The notes under the pieces were generated by a model that saw only the letters and a program-made list of their open reading frames with translations, did not search any database and was not told the origin of the DNA. The position numbers were made by a program, and so were the translations under genes. From Fictibacillus solisalsi (GTDB taxonomy: Bacteria > Bacillota > Bacilli > Bacillales > Fictibacillaceae): 64,000 nucleotides of DNA. This document shows, piece by piece, positions 33,121 to 41,475 of the stretch. The first letter of the stretch is position 1, and every line of letters starts with the position of its first letter. The DNA lies in contig NZ_FNHW01000001.1 of NCBI RefSeq assembly GCF_900103485.1, positions 3,399,163 to 3,463,162 on the forward strand, written 5' to 3'.

Positions 33121-33506
33121 TCAGCCTTCGATGTAATTGGAGATTTCAATCAGGTTCTCATCCGGATCCCGAATATACACAGAAGTGATCGGCCCCTCTG
33201 CCCCCGTTCTTTCCACCGGTCCTTCGAGCAGAGGAACTTCATGATTTTCCAGGTGTCTTATCACTTGGTTTAAAGGGATATCCGTGATAAAACACAATCC
33301 GCAGATCCTGGCAAAGGAATTGCTGCTTTTGGTTCAAACTCCCGGCCCGCTTTATGAAGATTGATTTTTTGGTTCCCAAACGCAAGAGCCTTTCTTCCCT
33401 GTCGATAGGTCTCCACCTTCATTCCCAGAACTCCGGAATAAAAATCACAGGCTCTTGCTATATCCTTAACCGTCAAAACCAGATGATCCAGCCGCTGAAC
33501 TTTCAA
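33121..33506 (-). pseudogene. VOC (glyoxalase/bleomycin resistance) family protein, frameshifted
   Basis: Frame 1 from the ATG at 33506 reads RLDHLVLTVKDIARACDFYS and continues to PLPGSAD, the start of a typical 128-residue VOC protein, then stops within 12 codons. From GSAD onward another frame supplies the exact missing half: LCFITDIPLNQVIRHLENHE, later EGPITSVYIRDPDENLIEIS, ending at 33121. One missing T in GCGGATTGTG explains the break. Conserved metal ligands (His 7 region and the final Glu) would be present in the repaired protein. True pseudogene or sequence error cannot be told apart. Confidence 0.8.
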
Positions 33507-33574
33507 CTTCCGTCCTCCATTCCATTGAAGATCTTTTAATTGAATTTTATCAAACCCATTTCTTTCTATCCATA

Positions 33575-33602
33575 TTGAGAAAAAGAAGGTATACTGTATA
33601 TT
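33575..33602 (+). promoter_or_regulatory. Sigma-A promoter of the gal-linked ROK repressor
   Basis: -35 TTGAGA (33575-33580), 16-base spacer, -10 TATATT (33597-33602). The dyad TTAATTAATTAAATTAA begins at the end of the -10 box, well placed for autorepression. Confidence 0.6.
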
Positions 33603-33634
33603 AATTAATTAAATTAACTTGAGGTGTCATAACC

Positions 33635-34834
33635 ATGCAACGTGGTACGTTTCAATTCATGAAATCCTTGAATCGAAGTATTATTTTAAATCGAATCCGT
33701 CTGGAGGGACCGATCTCCCGAGCACAGATTGCCAAGGATACCAAGCTGACGCCTCCAACTGTCAGTTCCATCGTAAAAGAACTGATCGATTCGGGTCTTA
33801 TAAAGGAAAGCATTCAGGGAGAATCACAAGGCGGACGAAAGCCGACCATGCTGATTATCAATGAAAAAGGCTTTTATGTCATTGGGCTCGACGCAGGACC
33901 AAAAGATATTAAAATCATACTGTCTGATTTAAATGGCGGCGTCCATCATTTTAGTAAAAAGGCCCTTTTGCTGCCTGTCACGGCGGATGAGCTGTTAAAA
34001 ATGATGAAATCAGAGATACAGGGGCTTTTGGATCAGTACAAAGAGGAAGAAGATAAAATCATCGGCATCGGTGTGGCCATGCACGGCGTTGTGGATGTTG
34101 ACCGGGGAATATCGCTCTATGCCCCGAATCTTCATTTAAGAAATATTCCTATAAAAGAGCAATTGGAAACAACCTTTAACCTTCCTGTGAAGGTGGAAAA
34201 TGACGCAAAAGCGATTGCCTTGGGCGAGGTATGGTTCGGCAGCGGAAGCGGCGCATCCAGTGTGGTTGCTGTAAATGTCGGCAGCGGAATTGGGGCAGGA
34301 ATCGTCATAAACGGACAATTGTTTCACGGGGAACATTTTATTGCTGGAGAAATCGGTCACATGACGATCGATATTGGCGGAAAACGGTGCAGCTGCGGAA
34401 ATTATGGCTGTTTGCAGACGCTGGCTGCAGGTCCTGCGATTGCAGAAAGGGCAAAAAAAGAACTGGCCATCGGTAAGGAAAGCCGGTTAACTGAATTGTC
34501 GGGCGGGAACCTGGAACGTATCACCGGGCGCCTGGTCCACAAAGCCGCCTTGGAGGGAGATCAATTGAGCAGGGACATTTTGCACTCTGCAGGGATTTAC
34601 CTCGGCATCGGCTTGACCAACCTGATCCACCTGCTTAATCCCGAACGAATTATTATTGGCGGAGGTGTAGCCAATGCCGGTGAAATTCTATTGGACGGGG
34701 TAAAAGAAACGATTGCAAGGATGGCGTTGACCGAACGTGCAAAGCAAACCGATATCCGGCTCTCGAGTCTCGGAAATAAAGCTACTGCTATCGGCGCAGT
34801 TTCCCTGCTGCTTTCTGAGCTTTTCTCCATATAG
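33635..34834 (+). CDS. ROK family repressor, probable regulator of the gal operon
   Basis: 399 residues. The N-terminal helix-turn-helix (ISRAQIAKDTKLTPPTVSSIV) is followed by a ROK domain with GLDAGPKDIKI, VENDAKAIALGEVWFG, GEIGHMTIDIGG and an intact zinc motif CSCGNYGCLQ. Start at 33635 is preceded by GAGGTG. It is divergent from galT-galK-galE-GH42 across the frameshifted VOC gene, and similar AT-rich dyads lie at both promoters. Control by galactose or a phosphate of it is inferred. Ends in a strong terminator. Confidence 0.85.
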   Translation: MQRGTFQFMKSLNRSIILNRIRLEGPISRAQIAKDTKLTPPTVSSIVKELIDSGLIKESIQGESQGGRKPTMLIINEKGFYVIGLDAGPKDIKIILSDLNGGVHHFSKKALLLPVTADELLKMMKSEIQGLLDQYKEEEDKIIGIGVAMHGVVDVDRGISLYAPNLHLRNIPIKEQLETTFNLPVKVENDAKAIALGEVWFGSGSGASSVVAVNVGSGIGAGIVINGQLFHGEHFIAGEIGHMTIDIGGKRCSCGNYGCLQTLAAGPAIAERAKKELAIGKESRLTELSGGNLERITGRLVHKAALEGDQLSRDILHSAGIYLGIGLTNLIHLLNPERIIIGGGVANAGEILLDGVKETIARMALTERAKQTDIRLSSLGNKATAIGAVSLLLSELFSI

Positions 34835-34849
34835 TAAAATCGAAAAGGT

Positions 34850-34884
34850 GCCCGTTGCCTGTCCCGACAGGCAACGGGCTTTTG
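34850..34884 (+). terminator. Terminator of the ROK repressor gene
   Basis: Perfect 12-base stem GCCCGTTGCCTG/CAGGCAACGGGC, 6-base loop, T4. Confidence 0.85.
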
Positions 34885-34954
34885 TATACAAACCCGGTGT
34901 ACTAGTCAGGGCCTGCCCTTCATATGCTTGTATGGAAACGGAGGGGTGGACAGC

Positions 34955-36523
34955 ATGGATTTTTTAACAAGTGCCGTTGTTGGATTGATTGGTATTTTGG
35001 TCCTTACCGGACTGATTGGTTACACCCAGACAGGGTACCGGCTAAAAAAATGGATCAGAGAGCTGCAGGAGCTTGAAACCCAGACTGCTATGCAGCCGCG
35101 TTCCCGCTGGATCCAGCGTATATGTTCCGATTATCGCCAATATCATTTGTCTGGTGTATCGTCGCTGAATACACAAGCTTTAATCGAAAAACATCTTTTC
35201 CAGGAGCGCATTCCCGTGCTTGGAATCATGCGTGTTCCTGTGGGTAATATTCAAAAAGTCATGCAGCAGCTTCCCGCTTTTACAATCATACTCGGAGTGC
35301 TGGGTACTTTTATCGGCCTCACACTTTCCCTTCTTTCCATGCAGGATACACTGTTCCGTCTTGGAAATGCCGCGAGCGGGCCAACCATGACCATGAATTC
35401 GATCATTTCCTCGTTAACTGCTCCGTTTGAAGGAATGAGCGTTGCTTTTATTACGAGTATCGCAGGAATCGGAGGGGCTCTGATTCTCAACATTCTTCAA
35501 ACCGGGTTCCTCTCCCGCGGCTCTTCCCTTACGTACCTTCAGGGAAAAGTCATGTCGGACTGTGAGGTTTATCTAGATCATGCCTTCAACAGCCTGTTAT
35601 TGCAGGAAAAGCCCCAGGACTCAGCTGAACGTCTGCTCGACCGGCTTGCAGTGAAAATCGAGGAAAGCTTCCAGCGAAGTGTGGGTGAATTCGGCAGCTC
35701 CATGACCGAATTTACAGCCGGGCTGAAAACGGCCATGGAGGATGTAAAAGGCATTCTGCATGCGCAGCGGCTGCACAGCGAGTCATTTGCTGCTTCCACC
35801 GGCACACTCGAGCAATTCAGCTTTCAATTTCAAAAGACAATAGACAAACAAGACAGCATGCATAAGGCGGTGGATCAAAGCATCGGTGTCCTGACAACAC
35901 AAATCAAATCATTTGAACAGCAGTTCCAAAAAGGGGTCGAACGCCAAAATGCGGGGCAGCAAAAGTTCGAGCAGCTGATCCAGCGATCGGATAAAATGCT
36001 TATCGAATCCCAGCGCCGTTCGGAAGAGTTCGCCGGCAACCTCACCAGGGTGATGCAGGAGCAGCTTCAGCATTATGTCAGTCAGCATGAAAACCTGGAA
36101 AACCGGCTCGGCCAGAAACAGGAAGAATGGTACTATCGGTATTCTGAAAAGCAAGGAGAGTACGGCAGAGCTGCCGCTGATTTTGCCTCTTCTGTACAAC
36201 AGCTTGAAAAAGGATTTTATAATGCAGTTGAACATATCAAGAGAGATTTTGTGGAACAGATCCGCCACGTACTAGAAAGGGAAAGACAGCTCAGCCAGCA
36301 ATCACAGCCTCAGCGCAATGACGACATGCGGGAGCTTGCCCGAACACTGGAGAACCTTTTTCATGGATTGTCACGTGACTTTACCAGCAGTAATCGGACG
36401 CTTGCGGACATGTACCATCTTCTTCAGCGTATGTACCAGGCAGCCGTGGACAATCAGACGGTCTATGATAACCGGGAACATGATGCAAGGCTCATCAGCT
36501 CGCACGAACCAAGAAGGCGGTGA
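34955..36523 (+). CDS. ZorA-like MotA/ExbB stator with long coiled-coil tail
   Basis: 522 residues from the ATG at 34955 (GGAGG 9 bases upstream). Three hydrophobic segments are seen: residues 4-22 (AVVGLIGILVLTGLIGY), about 103-125 (AFTIILGVLGTFIGLTLSLL) and 160-182 (FITSIAGIGGALILNI). This is the ExbB/TolQ/ZorA-type core with the conserved TFIGL and PFEGM segments. From about residue 195 to 500 the protein is charged, Gln/Glu-rich and heptad-like, with repeated RQN/QKFEQ patterns: a long cytoplasmic coiled coil as in ZorA of the Zorya defence motors. It forms a two-gene unit with the MotB-like gene 6 bases downstream. Flagellar MotA lacks such a tail. Confidence 0.8.
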   Translation: MDFLTSAVVGLIGILVLTGLIGYTQTGYRLKKWIRELQELETQTAMQPRSRWIQRICSDYRQYHLSGVSSLNTQALIEKHLFQERIPVLGIMRVPVGNIQKVMQQLPAFTIILGVLGTFIGLTLSLLSMQDTLFRLGNAASGPTMTMNSIISSLTAPFEGMSVAFITSIAGIGGALILNILQTGFLSRGSSLTYLQGKVMSDCEVYLDHAFNSLLLQEKPQDSAERLLDRLAVKIEESFQRSVGEFGSSMTEFTAGLKTAMEDVKGILHAQRLHSESFAASTGTLEQFSFQFQKTIDKQDSMHKAVDQSIGVLTTQIKSFEQQFQKGVERQNAGQQKFEQLIQRSDKMLIESQRRSEEFAGNLTRVMQEQLQHYVSQHENLENRLGQKQEEWYYRYSEKQGEYGRAAADFASSVQQLEKGFYNAVEHIKRDFVEQIRHVLERERQLSQQSQPQRNDDMRELARTLENLFHGLSRDFTSSNRTLADMYHLLQRMYQAAVDNQTVYDNREHDARLISSHEPRRR

Positions 36524-36529
36524 TGAATC

Positions 36530-37222
36530 ATGCGCGCCCGTAAAGATGTTTTTGCTGAACAGCACCAGGAAGAAATCTATTGGCCCAGCTTTACCGACAT
36601 GATGGCCATGATGGTGCTTATTATGATTTTCATCGCCATTCTTGCGTATGTCCAGAGCATATATAATGCGTATGACCAATCTCAGATCAAACAGGAGCTG
36701 CACCAGGTGGCCGATGTGAAAAAGCACATTTCGGACTTGATCGAAAAACAGCTTGAAAAAAATGTAGGGAAAGATAAAGTGGTCCGGGGACCGAACAATA
36801 CCATTTCAGTCGAGGGCAATATTCTGTTTGATACAGGAAGCGCAGAGGTCAGCGATAAGGGGAAGAAGGTTCTTAACCCCCTGGCTGATGCGCTTGCGGC
36901 GATTATCGATGAAAAGGACATGAGCAAATATCTTTATATTATTCTGGTAGAGGGCCATACCGATTCCGTTCCGTATGACAACTGGTCCCTCTCTACAGAA
37001 CGCGCTGTCGCCGTTGTAAAATACCTGGCAAAAGCCAACCCAAAACTTTCACGCCTTCCATATGCCCAGTATCTCGCCGCCACCGGATATAGCGAATATA
37101 AACCGATCGCCAAAGGCAGTTCACCTGCCGCTCTGCAAAAAAACCGACGGATCTCATTCCAGATCATTCTGGACGATAACAAATGGCAAAATAAACTCAA
37201 GGATATCGTGAATCAGCAGTAA
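36530..37222 (+). CDS. ZorB/MotB-like protein with peptidoglycan-binding OmpA domain
   Basis: 230 residues. After a short cytoplasmic start, a single membrane helix (WPSFTDMMAMMVLIMIFIAI) carries the Asp that binds the proton in MotB/ZorB stators. A helical plug/linker (residues 45-80) leads to an OmpA-type peptidoglycan-binding domain: ILFDTGSAEVSDKGKKVL, LVEGHTDSVPYDNWSLSTERA and KNRRISFQIIL. Stop of the stator gene and this start are 6 bases apart. The product should anchor the stator to the cell wall. No flagellar, zorC, zorD or zorE gene is adjacent. Confidence 0.85.
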   Translation: MRARKDVFAEQHQEEIYWPSFTDMMAMMVLIMIFIAILAYVQSIYNAYDQSQIKQELHQVADVKKHISDLIEKQLEKNVGKDKVVRGPNNTISVEGNILFDTGSAEVSDKGKKVLNPLADALAAIIDEKDMSKYLYIILVEGHTDSVPYDNWSLSTERAVAVVKYLAKANPKLSRLPYAQYLAATGYSEYKPIAKGSSPAALQKNRRISFQIILDDNKWQNKLKDIVNQQ

Positions 37223-37229
37223 CCAAAAG

Positions 37230-37258
37230 CGAAAGGCACAACTGTCTTTCGTTTTTTT
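37230..37258 (+). terminator. Terminator of the motor-like pair
   Basis: Stem CGAAAG/CTTTCG with inner loop, followed by T7; lies between the pair and convergent padR. Confidence 0.7.
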
Positions 37259-37262
37259 ATAT

Positions 37263-37808
37263 TCAGCCTCCGATTCGCTTAATCATCCTTTCAAGCCATG
37301 AGATATAACTTTTCTCCCGTTCCAGCGCCCGGCTAAGAACGAGATAATGGCCGAAATCCGGAGAAGAAAAGGAGATCGGCTCCTCTTTCCCTTCAAACTC
37401 CTGAAACCGTTCCTCCAGAAACACCACCGTTTGTTTCCTTTTCTCCAATTGATCTTCAAACAGCTGTTTGGCTTCTTCTGGTGACATGGAAGAAACAAAA
37501 TATGCCTTCAGCATAAATTCATCTTTTTGCGTCTCCGGAATGGGGCTGTATTGGTTCATCCACTCATGCAGTTCCGTCTTCCCAAGTTCTGTAATGGAAT
37601 ACACTTTCTTTTCCAGCTTAGTCCCCTGGATGACGATTTGATATTCGACAAATCCCTCTTCTGTCAGCTTTTTCAATTCAGGATAAATCTGACTGTGTTT
37701 TGCGCTCCAAAAATGTCCAATCTCTTCTTTAAACTTACTGGTAATGTCATAGCCGCTTAGCCGGCCTTTATCCAATAAACCCAATATGGCGTATTTTAGC
37801 ACTCTCAT
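37263..37808 (-). CDS. padR: PadR phenolic acid repressor
   Basis: 181 residues from the ATG at 37808 (GGAGG 5 bases upstream), equal in length to B. subtilis PadR. N-terminal winged helix: LKYAILGLLDKGRLSGYDIT, SAKHSQIYPELKKLTEEGFV and the wing KVYSITELGKTEL; C-terminal four-helix dimerisation part (VFLEERFQEFEGKE). PadR binds the padC promoter and is released by p-coumaric or ferulic acid. The divergent padC gene and a matching operator confirm the assignment. Confidence 0.92.
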   Translation of the reverse strand: MRVLKYAILGLLDKGRLSGYDITSKFKEEIGHFWSAKHSQIYPELKKLTEEGFVEYQIVIQGTKLEKKVYSITELGKTELHEWMNQYSPIPETQKDEFMLKAYFVSSMSPEEAKQLFEDQLEKRKQTVVFLEERFQEFEGKEEPISFSSPDFGHYLVLSRALEREKSYISWLERMIKRIGG

Positions 37809-37828
37809 ATTAGCCTCCACTCAAATGA

Positions 37829-37857
37829 TTGACACTATTATACCATAGCGTTATATT
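37829..37857 (+). promoter_or_regulatory. Sigma-A promoter of padC
   Basis: Consensus -35 TTGACA (37829-37834), 17-base spacer, -10 TATATT (37852-37857). A minus-strand TATAAT (37842-37837) for padR lies inside the spacer, so the two divergent promoters overlap. Confidence 0.8.
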
Positions 37858-37861
37858 TAAT

Positions 37862-37877
37862 ATGTAAATAATTACAT
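37862..37877. promoter_or_regulatory. PadR operator (ATGT-N8-ACAT)
   Basis: ATGTAAATAATTACAT matches the published PadR dyad ATGT-8N-ACAT and starts 5 bases after the padC -10 box, where bound repressor blocks transcription. Confidence 0.8.
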
Positions 37878-37910
37878 GTTTATTAAAACGTAATAATGGA
37901 GTGCTGTTTT

Positions 37911-38402
37911 ATGGATAACTTTATTGGAAGTCATATGATTTACACCTATGAAAACGGGTGGGAATATGAAATGTATATTAAGAATGAAAATACGATCGAC
38001 TACCGTATTCATAGTGGAATGGTTGGCGGCCGCTGGGTCAGAAATCAGGAAGTCGGCATCGTTAAATTAACAGAGAATGTTTACAAAGTGTCATGGACCG
38101 AGCCGACGGGTACAGATGTAGCGCTGAACTTCATGCCAAAAGAAAAACGAATGCACGGGGTCATCTTCTTCCCAAAATGGGTTCATGAACATCCAGAAAT
38201 TACGGTCTGTTATCAAAACGATCACATTGACCTTATGCATGAGTCCCGTGAGAAGTATGAAACCTATCCAAAATATGTGGTTCCTGAATTTGCAGATATC
38301 ACATTTATTGAAAATGCCGGCGTAAACAATGAAAACGTGGTAGCTCAAGCTCCATACGAAGGAATGACTGACGATATTCGTGCCGGCAAACTTAACTGCT
38401 AA
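37911..38402 (+). CDS. padC: Phenolic acid decarboxylase
   Basis: 163 residues from the ATG at 37911 (TGGAG 9 bases upstream). Nearly the B. subtilis PadC sequence: [48 protein letters not shown] and the end [10 protein letters not shown]. It decarboxylates p-coumaric, ferulic and caffeic acids to vinyl derivatives, detoxifying plant phenolics. The catalytic Tyr and Glu residues within the first block and the Arg/Glu of the central barrel are present. Confidence 0.95.
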   Translation: MDNFIGSHMIYTYENGWEYEMYIKNENTIDYRIHSGMVGGRWVRNQEVGIVKLTENVYKVSWTEPTGTDVALNFMPKEKRMHGVIFFPKWVHEHPEITVCYQNDHIDLMHESREKYETYPKYVVPEFADITFIENAGVNNENVVAQAPYEGMTDDIRAGKLNC

Positions 38403-38405
38403 AAT

Positions 38406-38440
38406 AAAAAAAACGAAGGGTGCTATCCCTTCGTTTTTTC
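38406..38440. terminator. Bidirectional terminator between padC and the GNAT gene
   Basis: Stem ACGAAGGG/CCCTTCGT, 6-base loop, A-run before and T6 after. Confidence 0.88.
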
Positions 38441-38932
38441 TGTATTCAATATAAGCTGATAAAAGTGGACATCCTGCCACTGATCAAATTTATACCCTAC
38501 TTCCTTCAAACAGCCAACAAATTCAAAGCCGAATTTTTTGTGCAGGTGAACACTTGATTCGTTTCCTCCCGTAATTCCTCCGATCACTGTATGGTAACCA
38601 AGATTGCGGGCCCTTTGAAGAATTTCCTTCATTAATTCTTTCCCAATTCCCTGGCCCCGAAATTCTGATGAGATATACAGAGACACTTCTGTCGTACGGG
38701 CATAGGCTTCCTTATCTCTGAAAGAGCTGAGAGAGCCATAGCCGGCAACCTTTCCGTCCACTTTGGCAACGATCAGCGGGAAGGCACCTCCGTATTTTTC
38801 AAACCATTTTTTTCGTTGCTCCAATGTTTGCTCCTCCAGATCAAAGGTAGCCGTCAATGTCCGGATGGCTTCATTATAAATATCCAACAACGCGGGTAAA
38901 TCGCGAAGAAGTGCATCTCGAATATGTACCAT
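38423..38932 (-). CDS. GNAT family N-acetyltransferase (phosphinothricin acetyltransferase-like)
   Basis: 169 residues. Acetyl-CoA loop EFRGQGIGKELMKEIL, preceded by TTEVSLYISS, and the C-terminal NESSVHLHKKFGFEFVGCLKEVGYKFDQWQDV pattern (read in parts) match the PAT/YwnH group that acetylates phosphinothricin, methionine sulfone or sulfoximine. Monocistronic; the 3' end overlaps the shared terminator. Confidence 0.86.
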   Translation of the reverse strand: MVHIRDALLRDLPALLDIYNEAIRTLTATFDLEEQTLEQRKKWFEKYGGAFPLIVAKVDGKVAGYGSLSSFRDKEAYARTTEVSLYISSEFRGQGIGKELMKEILQRARNLGYHTVIGGITGGNESSVHLHKKFGFEFVGCLKEVGYKFDQWQDVHFYQLILNTEKTKG

Positions 38933-39000
38933 GGTGTTACCTCCTGTGTAGAATCTTTCGCATCTCTATTACTTTATCAAAATTTACTTTTTCCAGACAA

Positions 39001-39035
39001 AATAAAAAGCGAAGGGAAATGATACCACCCCTCGC
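39001..39035 (-). terminator. Terminator of the sortase operon
   Basis: Minus-strand stem GCGAGGGG/CCCTTCGC (one bulge) followed by TTTTTATTTT. Confidence 0.65.
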
Positions 39036-39040
39036 ATGCG

Positions 39041-39700
39041 TTAAGATTTGTTTACTTGTGATGAAACCAAAAAGGCCTCCAGAATATATCGCTTAGGTGC
39101 TGAACCAATGTAATTAAACGGGTAGCAGGTGCTGACCGTCAAAACGGCACGCGGCTTCGGCACAATGATCGTCCGATCGTCTTTATCAACGATCCTGACC
39201 TTTCTTACTTTATAGGTGAAGGTGCCGGCAAACGTTGTCACTTCCAGCATATCTCCTTTGCCGACCTTTCCCAGGCTGCGAAATACCGTGTCACGGTGTC
39301 CTGACAAAACAGAATTGTCTTTTTCGCCGGGGAGTACACTTCCCTTATAATGTCCGACTCCCTTGGCCAGTTCATCCTCGTTTGTTCCATGGTAAATGGG
39401 GAGCTTGGCTTCAAGCTTTGGTATATAAAGAGTACCCATCTTCTCTCCGATTTCAGGTCTCTTTTTATATAGCGGTTTTTCTTTGGCAGGGACCGGATCA
39501 TCCTTCATCACCTTGTCCGATTCCTTCCCCGTGGCAGCTTCCTTTTTATGCTGGGCATATGCTTTGGGCTCTACTTTTTCACCAGCGAAATATCCTTTGG
39601 AATACTCTATGAGGTATTTCGAAAAGATTCCGACACCCAGTATTATCATAATGATTGAAAAAGAAAGAAGAAGCCCTTTTTTCCGGCGTCTTCTTCCCAT
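39041..39700 (-). CDS. srtD: Class D sortase
   Basis: 219 residues from the ATG at 39700 (GGGAG 7 bases upstream); an ATG at 39718 immediately after the previous stop lacks a spaced ribosome site. N-terminal membrane anchor LLLSFSIIMIILGVGIFSKY. Catalytic His in SVLSGHRDTVF, Cys in VLTVSTCYPF and Arg in SAPKRYILEA. Class D sortases attach surface proteins to peptidoglycan. The upstream gene encodes the obvious substrate with an LPKTD signal, so this is a dedicated sortase-substrate pair. Confidence 0.88.
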   Translation of the reverse strand: MGRRRRKKGLLLSFSIIMIILGVGIFSKYLIEYSKGYFAGEKVEPKAYAQHKKEAATGKESDKVMKDDPVPAKEKPLYKKRPEIGEKMGTLYIPKLEAKLPIYHGTNEDELAKGVGHYKGSVLPGEKDNSVLSGHRDTVFRSLGKVGKGDMLEVTTFAGTFTYKVRKVRIVDKDDRTIIVPKPRAVLTVSTCYPFNYIGSAPKRYILEAFLVSSQVNKS

Positions 39701-39718
39701 TTGATTTCTCCCGGTCAT

Positions 39719-40774
39719 TTATGACAGCCTTGCTCTTCGGTATAAAAATAGTCCCGCTCCAATAATGGCCAGCCCTGCCAGCGCGCCATCCAGGTTGTTG
39801 GAATCCGTTTTAGGCAATTTTCCGCCATTTACGGTACGCGGTGTTTTGGCACTTGGTGCTTTAACCGGCTTTTGTGGTGCCGGTGCCATTGCATTTTCCA
39901 CCGTTTTTGATACCTTATCCACTGTGCCTGAGCTTCCGGCTACCTCATCTGAAGTAATTCTCATATCTGCCAAAAGGTTGCCTTTCAAGTCATAAAGCTC
40001 GATTAAAAGGTAATCCCCCTCCAGCACGGTCATCTGCATAAGTTCCGCTGCCGTCACAGCTGTTTTCTTGTTCCCATCAACAATATAAAACTTGGCGTTC
40101 ATTTTAAAGATGGACAGCAAATCTTCAAATGCCTGTCCAACCTGCTGAATCTGCGCCTTTGTTGGATGATCCGGATCAATGGCAGCCATCCGGTCCATTA
40201 TGGACATTAATTGTTTTTCAGTTTCCGGGTTATTGAGATCCTTTTCAAGGGAAAGCAGATGGTTCATCAAATTATCGACCTCTTTTGGCGTCAGGTCAAT
40301 TTCTGCCAAAGCATCCTGCATTTCCTTTTCGATGGCTGCAAGATCTTCTTCGCTTGGCATCTCATCTGAATCGGAGGAATCATCATACGCAAGAGTAGAG
40401 ACAGCAAAATCAAGATCATCTACATAAATGTAATCTTCAATTTGTTCGCCATTCTTTGCCAACAGATCCTTTAGCTTCTGTTCGTTCAAATCATATTCGC
40501 TGTAGATTTCATTAAGGTTGCTGTTGTCGCTTTTGATCACAGGCCCCAAGAAATTTTTTAGTTCTTCCACTGTGTTAAAATCCGAAAGGCTGCTGTCGGC
40601 ATAATCGGAAAGGTAGTTCTCATAGTCTTCTTTGCTAATTTCATAGCCGCGTTCCTTGCTTATTTCTGCTAGATAGGCCGTAAGATCTGTATCCTTTACC
40701 GCCGCAAATGCATTTGCAGGCAAGAAGTAAAAGGTTAAGAGAACAGCCAGCATGCTTAATAAAATCTTCTTCAT
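39719..40774 (-). CDS. Processed acidic surface protein with LPKTD sorting signal
   Basis: 351 residues. Signal peptide (residues 1-25, cleavage near AFAA), a long acidic, helix-rich body with two similar stretches (TDLTAYLAEISKERGYEISK; NLNEIYSEYDLNEQKLKDLL), a Pro/Ala/Lys linker, then LPKTDSNNLDGALAGLAIIG, a membrane helix and the tail RRARLS. It fits the family annotated as processed acidic surface protein, encoded next to class D sortases in Bacillaceae. Role unknown; regular acidic repeats suggest a cell-wall or spore-mother-cell surface function. The stop codon abuts the sortase region. Confidence 0.85.
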   Translation of the reverse strand: MKKILLSMLAVLLTFYFLPANAFAAVKDTDLTAYLAEISKERGYEISKEDYENYLSDYADSSLSDFNTVEELKNFLGPVIKSDNSNLNEIYSEYDLNEQKLKDLLAKNGEQIEDYIYVDDLDFAVSTLAYDDSSDSDEMPSEEDLAAIEKEMQDALAEIDLTPKEVDNLMNHLLSLEKDLNNPETEKQLMSIMDRMAAIDPDHPTKAQIQQVGQAFEDLLSIFKMNAKFYIVDGNKKTAVTAAELMQMTVLEGDYLLIELYDLKGNLLADMRITSDEVAGSSGTVDKVSKTVENAMAPAPQKPVKAPSAKTPRTVNGGKLPKTDSNNLDGALAGLAIIGAGLFLYRRARLS

Positions 40775-40906
40775 TCGTTCCTCCTGAATATGTTTTAGTT
40801 TCCTAATCCTAGTATAGATTATTACAGTTTTATTACATGGTTCTTTAGACCTATTTAATAGGTAAATGCTTGGTAAAATAAGCCAGGAAGGAACCTTGAA
40901 AAAGGC

Positions 40907-40936
40907 AAAAAAAAAAGCCGCCTCTTAAGGAAGCGG
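40907..40936 (-). terminator. Orphan minus-strand terminator
   Basis: Minus-strand stem CCGCTTC/GAGGCGG, 5-base loop, then a run of ten T. There is no minus-strand gene upstream in the 323-base interval 40775-41097; the surface protein starts downstream of it. Either it insulates that gene or ends a small minus-strand RNA. The rest of the interval is AT-rich with no coding frame. Confidence 0.6.
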
Positions 40937-41097
40937 GGACAAAAAGATATATAAAAAAGGGGGTACTTCTATCATTCCCGAAATCTCGTTTTTTATCCCT
41001 CATTTTAAAAAAAGTTTTATAGTTTTTTTATGTCTTCAAATCAGGCAAACCGGGTATGACTAGTAAGGCAGGCAGTGGATAGAAAGGAGAATGTTCG

Positions 41098-41370
41098 TTG
41101 CGTTATTTTATTAATATGAATAGAGAGTTTAAAGAGGAATTCGGCAGAGTCTATACCTTTGATCCCACCCAATGCCGGGAAAAGGAAGAAGAAATTGAAT
41201 TAATGAACGAGCTGGATACCAAGGACATTGGCAAGCCTTATATCTTTCCCAAGAATTCAGTTGCGGAAATTACAAAGGATGAGTATGACCAGTTGATATC
41301 AGCTATACAGTCAGGAGTGGAAGGTGCCGACACCCGTGAGGAAATCCTCGCCAAATATTCAAGAGATTGA
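41098..41370 (+). CDS. Hypothetical protein, 90 residues
   Basis: Starts at a TTG with AAAGGAG 8 bases upstream; the ATG at 41091 is out of frame and soon stops. The product is soluble, acidic in the middle (REKEEEIELMNELDTKDIGK) with a predicted helical end (TKDEYDQLISAIQSG). I do not recognise a family. A terminator directly follows the stop, so it is a single-gene unit. Confidence 0.65.
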   Translation: MRYFINMNREFKEEFGRVYTFDPTQCREKEEEIELMNELDTKDIGKPYIFPKNSVAEITKDEYDQLISAIQSGVEGADTREEILAKYSRD

Positions 41371-41398
41371 CCGCTTGCAAGAGCGGTTTTTCTTTTTC
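41370..41398 (+). terminator. Terminator of the 90-residue hypothetical gene
   Basis: Stem ACCGCT/AGCGGT with a 6-base loop and TTTTTCTTTTT tail; starts at the stop codon. Confidence 0.8.
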
Positions 41399-41475
41399 CT
41401 CACATCGGACTATTGCGGAGTACAGCACAAGTATGGCAAACATGGTTTTCAATCCATAAAAATAGTTCTTAGCTC

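Noticed and set aside
35909..36268. Minus-strand frame inside the ZorA-like gene
   Set aside because: Hydrophobic pseudo-protein produced by the complement of the Gln/Glu-rich coiled coil.
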